DNA from: Anaeramoeba flamelloides
Lineage: Eukaryota > Metamonada > Anaeramoebidae
Direction: 5' to 3'
Length of the DNA stretch: 64,000 nt
NCBI GenBank assembly: GCA_027625915.1
Contig: JANTQA010000032.1
Coordinates: 1,488,001-1,552,000, forward strand
Both the position numbers and the translations under genes were made by a program. Under the pieces are notes generated by a model. It had not been told where the DNA came from. It searched no databases and saw only the letters and a list, made by a program, of their open reading frames with translations. Shown here piece after piece: positions 45,082-56,422 of the stretch (its first letter is position 1; each line of letters starts with the position of its first letter).

Positions 45082-48000
45082 TTACCAATTAGGAGGTTCA
45101 ATTTTTACACTATAGTCCCACATCTCATTTTCTGTTAAAACAGGATCCCTTTCTAAAAATTGCTTAACAATTCTAAAATAAACAAAATTGTATTTCACTG
45201 CTTGACATTTTTTAATAAAACGAATGACGTCATAAATTCTCCGTTTCTTTGCCCAATTAATAAGGTTGCCCTCGATCCTATTGGGCAATTCCTCAATATA
45301 AACGAGATCGGAAAGGAACACGCCGATAAAGGGAACCATTGGGGGCGGGCTTTCGTTATATGCCTTTCTTAATTCTTGGTAACCACCGATTGCATTGGTT
45401 AGCTTGCTCAATAAACGGAATGCTTCCATGTATTGATTGGGAAGCCTTTTCCAAGTATTTTCCAATCTGGAAACAGCGGATCCTTCGAGCCCACCCATCA
45501 ATGCCATCACATCGTTATAGTTATTTAAAGATTGCAGCTTCAAGGCGATGTCAATCAATTTGATCAGAATTTTCGTTCTTTGCTTATCGTCTTCTGCCTT
45601 CAGTATCATCGTGCTCGCCCAATCTGCCAACCAATTAAAGCGTTCAATTAAGGAAATAACATTTGGGCTAATTTCCTTTTTATTTTTCTGAGTCCAAGCT
45701 AAATCTAATAATTCGTTTGTTTTGATTTTTGTTAACAAATTTTGGCCAAATATCGATAAAATTTTGGCAATATCATCCACTTTGATATCAAAAATTGTCA
45801 AATCATCCAACTCCTTAAATTTGGGATACTTTGTCGGCGCCTTTAATTTCTTTTGAGTAAATTTGGTTTTATTTTCAATATCTTCAAATGTCTTCCAATT
45901 CTTTATGGGCTTTACTCTGTTTTTCCTCGTTGACAACAATTCAATAAACATTCCCTGCTGCCCAATTTCTTCACTTTGGTTAAGTATCAAAACGTTTCTT
46001 GCAAAATTTAATACAATGTTTTTTACTTCGTTAGATAAGCTCGCGCCTCTATGCTTCATTATAATCACAATTAATTTCAAAATCATTAACTGGTTTGATT
46101 CCTTTTCTGCAGTTGAAAATTTTTTCTTAGTTTTCGGATTGACGTCTGGTATTTCAAATTTTTCAAATAATTTTTTCATAAAGAATTCCACCGACGAAAA
46201 TGTTTGTAAAGATTCATAGAATATATCCAAAAATCTTGGATGATAATATTTTGGATTAGTTAATATTTCAATTGATTTATTAAAACTCGCACCCCTAACA
46301 GTTTCAAAAAAATCTACACCCCTTTCTCCACCTTCATCATTCTCCTCCCCTTTCGTCTCATTCTCGCCACCCTTCTCATTATTTTTATTTTTATTTTTAT
46401 TATCAAATGCAATGTTTTTGACATCTAGTCCGTATTCTGTCCAAAATCTTAAATCGTCTGATATTTTTTTATTATTTAATTCAGAGCTTTCATTATTGCT
46501 TTCAAAATCATTCTCCTCCACTAATTCCCTTTCAACTCTAACAAATTTTAATACAGAACCGGTAGTTACCCCCTGTTCAGATAGATTTTTATTTTTTTTT
46601 AATAATAATAATTCCGAAACATTTTTTTCTTCGGTTTTTTCGTCAATTTTATATTCCACAAATAATAGCATATATTTGATTATTTTATTATTTTGCTTTT
46701 GATTTTTCATTTTTTTTTTGTTTTTTGCAAAATCATCAAATTTATAATACAGTTTCAGACATTCAATAAATTCGACTACATTAATATTAAAATCAATTAT
46801 TAATTTGATTTTTTTATTATTTGGCAAGATTAACCCAATTTGTCCCGGCTTATGTTGGAATTTGACATTTTCTAACCCCCTGATCATTGCTTGATCATAA
46901 TAATAACTAAATTTCTTTTCAGAATTGGATGGTACCCAATAACCAAACACAGACATTCTAGTTTCAATTTGTTGATAAACTTTGAATTGCGTGGTAGAAT
47001 TATCAATTTCAAAAAAGGGAAAATTTTTTATTTTTTTTTTCCTTTTACTCATTTGCTTATCTTGTAATTCATCTTCCCCACCTACCACTTCTCCACACCC
47101 CCCCTTCACATTCCCCATTCCCATTTCTTCATCTTTGTTTATATTATCATTATCATTATCATTTTCCTTTTTTTGGATTTTATCAAAAATCATTTCCCCT
47201 TTGATAACTATGCCAAAAGTATTTGAAGAAACTGTAAAATTACTCGTCAAAATATTTACAATTTTTGTAACAGGTAAACTAGTTTCGAAAGTGGCCCATG
47301 TTTTTTTCAAATTGCTAAAATAAGAGGGTAAAAAAATATCAACTGTATCTGGCACTAATTTTCGTAATAATAATTTTTTATTTTTATATTTATAAATTTT
47401 TGTATTTTTCTTTAAGAATTCCCCATTTTCTAAATATTTTTTCGAAGTTAAATGATCAAATAATTGTTGGGATTGAATGGAAATTGGATTTGCGCTGTTG
47501 ATATTCACAGAATTACCAATTTCTTGAATTTTCTTCATTCTCCTTTGTCCTTTCTTGTTGTTTTTTTTATCTTTTTTTTCAGAATTATTATCTTCAGAAT
47601 CATTTGAATTTGAACTTGAACTTGAACTTGAACCTGAACTCGAGCTTGAACTTGAAGAAGAGATAAAATCCAAATTTATTGAACTGGCTATAAAGTTAGA
47701 CCACTGGCCAACAATATTAGAAGAATATATAGCATAAGAACTCAAATCGTTTTCAAATTTGTGAATAAAAAAATCAATAACATTACTAACCCTTGCTTGT
47801 TTCCGGACTAATATTTCCTCAAGTTTCCCATGAACACTCATTAATTTAATTAAAATCATACCCTCTCGAAGATACCTTGAATTAATGCGATTGTTCGGCA
47901 AAATTAATGGTATGTCTTTTAAGACATGATTAATGATTTTTTGTAATTTTTTTTTCTTTTCTTCTCTTAATTGGGCAATTTCACCTCGGAATAATTCAAG

Positions 48001-50742
48001 ATATTCATTCATTTCCTTTTCAACAAGTACAGAATTAGCTATTCTCGTAATTAATGCTAAAAAAGATTCTTTGAAATTTAATGAAAACATTTTGTTATTT
48101 ACAATTTTGATTAATTGCTTAAAATCCTTAATCGTCAATTCATAATCTTTAATTGTTTTTGGGTAATCAAAAAATGGTTTTTTTTTTGGTTCTAATTGTA
48201 TTGGCTCGGAATTTGATATTTGTGATTGTAAAGATTTATTCTTTTTTTTTGTTTTTTTTTTTTCACTTAATTCGTAAAACTGGTTTACAATATCAATAGC
48301 TAATACGAAGATCAAAGTGATCAGTGCCGAGTTATTTTGAAAAACAATTTTATGCTCTTTATTTACAATTCCCGATATTTCATAAAATAGTGAATGGTTT
48401 TTAACCAATAAATCCAAAGTATTGATTTGCTGAACAGGTAAAAATTGCCTTTTTTTTTGATTTTTGTTATTTTGTTTTTTTTTTGTAAATTAAAAAGAAA
48501 ATATAATTAAAAGAAGGTTAGAAAGAGGTAAGGAAAATAAAAATAAAAAGTGAAGAAAAGTTTATTTTTATTTAAATATTAAGTTATTAGATCATGATCA
48601 TGAAAAAAATATTTTTTCAAAAAAAAATTAAAAAATGTTCTAATTTATTGACTTTTTGATAACTTCAATTATAATAAACACTATTGGTTAAAAAGAGACC
48701 TTTGATCAGAAAATATTTTTGAAAGATATTTAACAATTAAAGTTGGAAAATACAATTTTCCAGGTTCTAGAAAGATTTTTTTTTTAAAATTTAATAGTAA
48801 AAAATTTGGTTAATTTTTTTCTTTTCACTAAGAGGTTATTTTAATATTTTAAAAATTTTTTAAATCTTAATGAATAGATTTTAAATAGGATAACCAATTA
48901 TTTGGACTATTAAAGAATTATTTATTGATATAAATTGAAAAAAAATATTTTTTTATGATATTTCCGTTAGGTTTTCCAGAATTTAAAAGAATTGAGTAAA
49001 ATCAAAGATTTTTCTATATTCTTTTGAATTCTGGAAAACCTATCCACTCTACGACACTTGACGGACACTTTTCGCTAGGTTTTCCAAAATTCAAAAGAAT
49101 GAAAAAACTAGTACACTCATTATTTATCATCAGTAATTTTTTTACCGTTTTCTAGTTTTTTTAGATGGGATGAGTGTTTTCAAAACGATTAGTTAATGAT
49201 CTATTCAAGTAAATATATCAAAGTTGAATTTAACTAAAATTCATTGTAAATTGGTTTACAAAAATTTTACCCCAAAATAGACCTTTTTTCTAAACTACAG
49301 ACTTTAAAAAATCGTTGTACTACTAAAAACAATAAATACAATAACCTCCAGAATTTGAAGTTCTGGAATGTTGGTTATTTTGTAGATAAACTTTATTAAC
49401 AAGGATGAAATAGTAATTAAAATAATAGTTTTGTCTAACTTGAAATTTTCATTTTTTTTTATTTAATAAAAGTGATGTATTTCGCCACAATATATCTATT
49501 TTTTATTTTTTTTAATTTTCCATAATGGGAAACAAAAATATTTGTAGTTCTTATTTGAATATTAAAAAAGAATAAATGAGAATTGTTTATCAACATACTC
49601 ATAAAGAGAAAAAAAAAACCGAAAATAATAAAACTGAAATAATTTTAAATTATTTTGAAAACAGAATTAAAAACATATGAATTTGTCTAATTGAATTAAG
49701 AATAAAAAGAGAAATTTGAATTAAATAAGGTTAAAAAAGTTTTGGATATATGTTTTTTTATCATAAGAGATGTACCCAAAATAGATTTATACTGAAAAAA
49801 GAAATGCATTGGAATATATCAATTTTTAGAAACAAAAGAAGTTATTTATTTTTTTCAATTTTTCTCTAAAGGTTTTGGAGATTTATTGGTCTCATATAGT
49901 GAATTAAGAGTTGTGCACAACAATATTTAAATCAAATTTAGATGTTTATATCCATTAAAACAAATTCTTTTAAAAAAACTATAATGTTTCCATATATTAA
50001 GACATCCATAATTATTTTGTATTTTTTTTTTTTTTTTTAGTGCAATATCGATAATCACTTGGTAAAAACATGTTATTCTAATGAAATTATGAAAATTGAT
50101 AAATAATATAAACACAAATAAATTTTTTTTAAACAACAAAATTTAATTTTTGATGAGTAAAATCATTGTTAAATAATTATTTGAGAAATACTAAAATTAG
50201 AACTACTTTGATAATTCAAATATTTAACAATGAATATAGAATTTATTCATGATAATACCAGGTTATTTATTAGTACCACTCTTGTTTACTGTTATTTATT
50301 GTCAATAATAATAAATGTAAAAATAAATTTAAAAAAAAAAAAATAATAATAATTCATTTTACCTTTGAGAACTAAATGAAAACGGTGTTTTAGGAAACCA
50401 CGATAAAACAAAATATATAAGACCAAGTTGTTCGTTAGTTAAAATATCATTTAATAAACTAATTACAGTTTCTGAAAAGGATTTTAATATTTTTCTTGTT
50501 AATAATGACCATTTCTCCTGCAAATTTTTATATTGGTTATTAATAAATTTTTTTCTAGTAATTTTTGTTTGGGTATCCCCCTTTCCGATTGAAAAAGAAG
50601 AAAGAATAAATTCCCGCATAAATTCCATTCTATTATTTGACACTGTTTCGAACTTTTCACTATTATTCGTTTCTTCTAAAGAAAGATCATCTGAAGAATC
50701 ACCTTGTAAATTGATTATTTTCCATTTTTGGAATGGCTTCAT
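45082..50742 (-). CDS. RasGEF (CDC25-type) protein, two exons
   Basis: The catalytic domain at the C-terminus would load GTP on a Ras-family GTPase. Proposed exons 50363-50742 and 45082-48448 (minus strand) give 1248 residues. The CDC25 domain (~1005-1245) shows TIFDIKVDDIAKILSIFG, LIERFNWLADWASTMIL, ALMGGLEGSAVSRLENTWK and PPPMVPFIGVFLSDLVYIEE. RasGEF_N (~845-960) shows ASFNKSIEILTN. A ubiquitin-like fold before it (~655-765; GQIGLILPNNKKIKLIIDF) is tentative. A Ser run lies near 391-412. The N-terminal ~250 residues are helical and unassigned. The large exon has no ATG before the region, and the 127-codon frame upstream ends in AG|GTAAAA. Joining it to AAAAG|G at 48448 keeps frame, giving SSQRQFLPVQQINTLDLL. 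The nearer TTCAG acceptor would break the frame. The catalytic part is certain; the 5' exon is likely. Confidence 0.85.
48968..49100. repeat. Perfect foldback hairpin plus half copy
   Basis: Arms TAGGTTTTCCAGAATTTAAA and its complement TTTGAATTCTGGAAAACCTA enclose a short loop (48968-49041). After CACTCTACGACACTTGACGG another left arm (TAGGTTTTCCAAAATTCAAA) begins at 49075 without its partner. Same family as 8531-8620 and 54482-54554. Confidence 0.75.
49925..50130 (-). repeat. Family D1 repeat, copy 2 (in RasGEF intron)
   Basis: It shares ATCGATAATCACTTGGTAA followed by AAACATGTTATTCTAAT with the complement of 51340-51430, and GGATAT/CATATATTA-type words further left. The copy is shortened and the peptide-like part is poorly kept. 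Confidence 0.55.
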
Positions 50743-51289
50743 TTTTGAAATTTCTATTCTCCTTAATGGATCAACGCTTTTGGTTTTGAATTGTAATAAT
50801 TTTTTTTTAAAAAAAAGATAAGATGAGAAAGAAAATTAGTTAGAATAAAAAATTAATATAAATCATTAGAGAGTTATTTATTATTGCATATTAGGGCAAA
50901 TTTCGGGATGTGGATCAAAATTATTAGAAATGTTATATTAGATCAGAACCTTGGATTCTTTTATTATATAACTTGAATTTAATCAATTGTATATTGGGAG
51001 GACACCAGAATTAAACATTTTTAAAATCGTTTTTGTTTTTTTTGAATTTTATTGAATTTTTTATCTGAATATTTATTTAACAAACTATGTTTCAGTCAAA
51101 GGGTATACAAAAAAACAGCATTTTTTTCATTTTATCAATTATTTTTTATTATTGACCTTTGGAGAACAAATAAGAATTAAGTAGAATATTGCATATCAAA
51201 GAATAGTTGATACCCGTATGGAAATAAATCTAATAAAGTAATGGATTTTCTTAAAAATTGAAAAACTCAAATTCTTAGGGTCCCTATGA

Positions 51290-51665
51290 AAAAAATAAGA
51301 ATGTTCATTTTGATCTTCTGTTGAAGATCAAAATAAAATTCCAATACAAATCAATATTATTTGTGAGTAATTATTTTCACTGTTTCAATAATCTTAGAAT
51401 AACATGTTTTTACCAAGCGACTATCGATCAGGCAATAAAAAAAAAAAAATTGAAAAAGGATTAGGTATCGGTCAAAAAAAAATTGTAAAAAAAGCCAAAA
51501 AATGTGTAAAAATGTGAAAAAATGATTTCAATTTTGAAATTCCCCATTATAATATTTATTCTTCTAATATCCATTCAAACCCTTTAAGCACAGGTAATTC
51601 ACTCACCACAATTCGATACTTGAGCTGGAAAATGGTTTACTTTACTTATTCTCCAATCAAATTTA
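51290..51665 (+). repeat. Family D1 repeat, copy 3, with a broken peptide
   Basis: The plus strand from 51404 reads MFLPSDYRSGNKKKKIEKGL, continuing to VKKAKKCVKM, then after one stop codon KNDFNFEIPHYNIYSSNIH in the same frame. DFNFE and the surrounding basic stretch recur in the 34.3 kb copy. A basic helical segment followed by an aromatic-acidic block could be the DNA-binding start of a transposase. This is inference; no catalytic domain is visible. A small hairpin (GATCTTCTGTTGAAGATC) lies at about 51313-51332. Confidence 0.55.
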
Positions 51666-52989
51666 ATATTCTAAAACTTGTGATATTAATTTGTATTCAT
51701 CTAAAAATGAAATCAAAATATTTATTACCTGACTAATTTTTTTTTAATAAAAGTATAAAGCCATTTTAAAATAGTGCAACCAAAATATTTTTCATAAAAC
51801 CCTACAAAGGTTGTTAGTATTTTCATAGAAATAGCTCGATTGAAGTTTACTGATTGTTTTGTGGATACTTTTGAAAACTTTTGGCTTGGTACACTTTTTT
51901 AAAACCACTCAGTCAATTGTTTCTCCTTTTTCTCTTTTTTTATTTTTAAATCTTTTTTATGGAATTTTTTTTATTCAAAAAAAAAAATCAAATCAACTAA
52001 CAAATTTTCTGTTTTTATTCGTAAATTTTGGAATTATTATAAATCAGTCAAATATTTAAATACTTCTAAGTCATACAATAAATATATTCTGAAAAAAAAA
52101 AAAAAAAAAAAAAGAGAGAGAGATAAAGTACGGAATAAACCCTTGACTTTATTAAAACCCCATTTTATCAAAGTTTGTATAAAATTATAACTTAATTAAA
52201 TCTTTTGAATATATTAGAAAATTTTTATCAATAACAATTTTTTTTTTCATAATTATCATTTTTTTTTTGAGATTATTATTATTATTTCAAAAAATAGTTT
52301 TTTGACACTTCCATTTACATAAAATCAATTATTGATATATTCTTTCAAAATATAAAATATTTATGATTGTATTTAATACCTTATAATTTGATAAAACCAC
52401 TCAAATAATAAAAAAAAAAAACAAAAAAAAAAAAAAAGTTAAAAAAAATCATTTCAAATATTTCATAAAACTTTGTTTTGTAGAGTTATTCATTTCTAAT
52501 TCTTCTGATTTTGTTTTAAATCTAAATGAAAATTTTCTCATTTCGCATTGAGAAATTATTGATAGGCTCAGTTAAATAATGTTTAATTAAAAGTAGACTA
52601 ATCATTTTTTTTATTCAATTAATTGCATAATAAAATATTTATAATAAATTAATGAACAAATAAAATAAGAATCATTAATAATAATTTTTGAAGAAAAATA
52701 AAAGTACGTTTAAATTTTTCTGAAAAAGTTTGAATATTTATTAAAATATTTTAATGAAAAATTTTATTTCAATTTATTTTTTGAAGACCAAGCTACTTCT
52801 TGAGTTAGAAGTAAACTTATGATAATCTACACAGACCTGAAAAAAAATATATATTTTTTGAAGACAATAATGTCTTTAAATATTTTGCGGTTTCTGTGGT
52901 TAATGAGGTATGATCTCTAAAATCAAAAAAAGTAAATTAGAACGGGTAATACCACTTAGCAGAGAAAAAAAAAAAAATGATGCCATTTC

Positions 52990-53330
52990 TTAAGAAAGTG
53001 AGTACATTTCCCCAATTTTAAAAAATTTTAATTGTGAGAACCTTACTAAAAAATATTTTTCGAGTACCACAAGATATTGAAATTTTGGAACCAAAATGTC
53101 ATTCACTCTCTATTTGTGAAAAGAAAACCAACCCAAAGTAAACCAGATTTGAGTCTTTAATTTTTCAATTTTTTGGAACATTTTTTTTTTGATTAATTTT
53201 TTTAGTTTTATCAAATTATGGTTTGAGTCGAGAAATGTGTTTCTGGGAAATACTTGAAAATAATCCTAGAATAAAACAAAAAAAAAAAAAATAGACAAGA
53301 GAAGGTGTGTATTTTAAACATTTATATTTA

Positions 53331-53373
<43 letters not shown>

Positions 53374-54306
53374 AACAAGAAATATCACTTTTTATGAATT
53401 AATTTGTTCTAATCAAGATCGAGAATGAAAAAAATTACAAACAGACCAAAGTACATTTTAAAAAATTTGTTTTGTCTTTATCTTAATTTTGATGAGAGTA
53501 AACAGATATTATCCTGAATTTATCGCCCTATTACTATTTGTTTTTTTTTTTGACTAAAAATATTTTTTTTTTTCAATTTTGTTTGCAAAATTCAATTTTT
53601 AATTTTTTTTATTAAACATAATTATCATAATAAGGAATATTGATTCAAAGTTTAAATGGAAAAGATTGAATTATCAGAATTAAAAAAAAAAACCACTTCA
53701 AAAAGTTCAACTCAAAGAAAAAGAAAATATGGTGAAAAAATTTAAAGGGAAACTCCTGATTATTTTGGTTTTATTTTTGGAAAGTAGCATTCATAATTAT
53801 TTTGAGTTCACAATTTAACTTGTGAATAAATAATTATCAAATCAAAAAATTTATCCAAAAAATCTTTATTTCTGAAGAAGTATTGCAAAAAAACATCATA
53901 TTATCTTGATCCAAAATTGAAAGAGATGAATTAAATCACAATATGATTTTAAATTCATTTTTGAAATTCTTGAGAAATATCAAGAAATTTGTTAATCAAA
54001 AATTTTTCAAATAAAAGTTATTTCCTTGTAGAATTAAAAATAAAATTTTAGTAAACAAGAAGTAATTGTATCAAATATTAAACATAGAATCAATAAATAA
54101 ATATTTTTTTTTTTTTTTTTTTGATCAATTCTTTCATTTTTTTGAATTCCATTTTTTAATTGGTATGTGAATATATTCCATCAGAATGTCTGACACTCTC
54201 ATATTTATTAAAATAGCAATGAATTTGGTTAAAGAAATGTTTTTAATTATTCAATTTCAAATAAACTATGGCACTCAAAATTTGTAAAATGTACCTGCCT
54301 CCTGAC
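52990..54306 (+). mobile_element. Family T1 TIR element, plus-oriented copy
   Basis: The left border is TTAAGAAAGTGAGTACATTT; the right border carries AATTTGTAAAATGTAC followed by CTGCCTCCTGAC, the imperfect complement. About 1317 bases. Colinear with 27040-28225 and with the reverse complement of 60586-61792. No transposase is visible. The TA microsatellite near 53342-53371 is specific to this copy. TTAA is kept at the left end only. Confidence 0.7.
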
Positions 54307-54481
54307 TAAAAAAAAAAAATAAATAAAAAAAACTTCAAATAAGAAAAAAATAAAAAAATTCCTGTGTCTACACTTAAAAGAAAAAAATAAAATTGAAAAA
54401 TAAAAGTTGTATAAAACTACTACTTTCCCTTTAAATACAATTTAGAAATTCGGGGAGATCCGTAGAGTCGTAGAGTGCCCA

Positions 54482-54640
54482 ACTTTTCCAGAATTCAGAA
54501 AGAATAAAGAAAAATCAAAGATTTTGCTCAATTCTTTTAAATTCTGAGAAAACTAAAGGCGTTTATTTTTTTACTTTTTAGAATAAACCGAAAATTTATT
54601 AAAATTTTCTGTTTATTTCAAAAATTATCAAAAAACCTAA
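54482..54640. repeat. Two adjacent foldback hairpins of different type
   Basis: The first (54482-54554) has arms CTTTTCCAGAATTCAGAAAG and TCAATTCTTTTAAATTCTGA. The second (about 54560-54640) has the core AGAATAAACCGAAAATTT pairing with AAATTTTCTGTTTATTTC. Both types also occur together at 8.2-8.7 kb. The first is preceded by CCGTAGAGTCGTAGAGTG, related to CACTCTACGAC beside the 49 kb hairpin. Confidence 0.7.
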
Positions 54641-55007
54641 CCGAAAATCAAAGATAACGGCAGTTTTTTTAATTTAAAAGAAAAAATAATTCTTTAATAA
54701 TCAAAATAATTGATTCACCATTTGAAAGATATTTATCAGATTTACAATACTTTTGAAAGATAATAAAATGACGCCTTAACTAGAATCAAAAAATTATCCA
54801 AATTTTTGACTCTTAAATTATGAAAAAAAATCTTAATGGAACCTGGAAAACTGGATTTTTCAACTTAAATTGTAAAATATCTTTAAAAATAATTTTTGAT
54901 AAAAGATTTCTTATTAACCAATAGTTTTTATTATAAATGAGGCTATTAAAAAGCAAAAAATTAGCAAATATTGAATTTTTTTTGAAATATTTTTTTCGGG
55001 ATCTTGC

Positions 55008-56172
55008 TTAAGGATTACGCCTCGGATTTATCAAATTGTCTCAACACCTTTTGAACCAATATCATTTAAAATGTGAACTCAGGATCTTCAAAATATTCTC
55101 CAATTTTTATCAAAAAATCATTTTTTGTCAATTTTTTTAATAAAAATTGAAAAAAGAAATTTTTAAAAACTGAACTCGAACACCTTTATAAGAAACTTAA
55201 AAATGAAAAAAAAAAATAACCACGGGCTTCTAAATGAAAAAATGACGATCATTTCAAACATTTTCAATAAACAACTCAAACTTTTAAATGATCAAATTTG
55301 TCTATGATTTTTGATCATTGAGTTACATGAATTGATCTGTTGTCTCCGATAAATCAGATAAATTCCAACAAAAGAGTTGTGGTTTTCTCGTAGTTTTTTT
55401 GGTTTTAGTTCTCTTTGTTTTTTCCTTGGATTGAAGTTACCAACAACGCTTTTGAGAGATATTATTTACTCGATTTTATTTTTGGGTAGAAACAATCCTT
55501 CCAAACATCTTTTTTATTTTTGTGTGATATATTTTTTTGTTTGTCTTGTTTCTCTCTAAACCTAATTTTTAGTCTCAAGACAAATTGTGTGAAAGGTTTG
55601 TTGGGAAATCTTTTTGGAAATTTTATATGAATGGATCTAATGTAGAATTAAATCTTTCGTAAATTAGTAAGTTTTTGTAAATTTAGTAAAAAACTTTTGA
55701 TAAAAAAAAAAATGATCTTATTAGGAAATATCAATTTTGGTGAATTAAATACAATACCAAACCCACTACCGTGTTTTCTTATCAAAGTATATTTTTGATG
55801 GAAATAACAAAAGATTAGTCATTAAAAATTGTCAATTTCTCCGAAATTTTGACCTTTTAGAACAATTCTCAAAACCCTCTAATTTACTTCCTATAGCTTA
55901 AAAAAAACTTGGAAAATGCTAGACAAGGTGACAGGATTTTAAAAATTGTTCTAAAGCAAAATTTTCTCAAAAAGCTGATTTTTTTTAGGATCCTCTTTTT
56001 CATTTTTTGAAACGAGTACACAGAAAAGAGTACACACAATTTTAGGAGAAATATTTCATTTTTCACTTCTTAGATCTAACTGAACAGAAATTTTTGAGAT
56101 TTACAAACCTCAAACACTGATCAGAGCACACATATTACTGCTTCGATTTTAAATTTGAAACGTAGTTCTTAA
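55008..56172. mobile_element. Family T2 TTAA-ended element, copy A
   Basis: It begins TTAAGGATTACG and ends AAACGTAGTTCTTAA, an inverted repeat of about 15 bases with TTAA on both sides; total 1165 bases. It is colinear with 58637-59806 along its whole length (TTGTCTCAACACCTTTTGA, then a long series of shared blocks). An internal hairpin lies at 55854-55956. No transposase frame is visible. Confidence 0.75.
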
Positions 56173-56422
56173 AGAAACTATCGAATTTTCTCAGTGAAAA
56201 ATAAATTGAAAAAAAAAAAAAGAGATCAGAATTGAGAATTTTTTTTTCTTTTTTACAATAAAAGGAAAATACCGATCAAAATAACACCTCATTTCAGAAT
56301 TACACAAAATACTACCCAATTAATTTCAAGTAATTTGCAAATTTTGGTCACAAAAAAAATTATTTTTGAAAGAAAAAAAAAAAAAAAAAAGAAAAAAGAA
56401 GATAAAAAATTCAAAATGGATC

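Larger units (their letters stand above)
48449..50362 (-). other. Intron of the RasGEF gene
   Basis: 1914 bases (proposed). It contains the foldback at 48968-49041 with an extra half copy at 49076-49100, and a D1 repeat copy at 49925-50130. Donor GTAAAATG matches the donor style of the RGS gene. The acceptor is preceded by a purine run rather than pyrimidines, which is unusual here and leaves the exact 3' junction open. Confidence 0.6.
50743..56422. other. Intergenic stretch rich in TIR elements
   Basis: About 5.7 kb upstream of the RasGEF gene. It contains the D1 copy at 51290-51665, a T1 element (52990-54306) with an internal TA microsatellite near 53342-53371, paired hairpins at 54482-54640, and a T2 element (55008-56172). 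No host gene is supported. The frames at 51859, 55377 and 55884 fall in repeats or low-complexity DNA. Confidence 0.65.

Noticed and set aside
55884-56066. Minus-strand 60-codon frame as the next exon of the Lys-rich gene
   Set aside because: It is inside the T2 element and not conserved in copy B; no in-phase acceptor precedes it.
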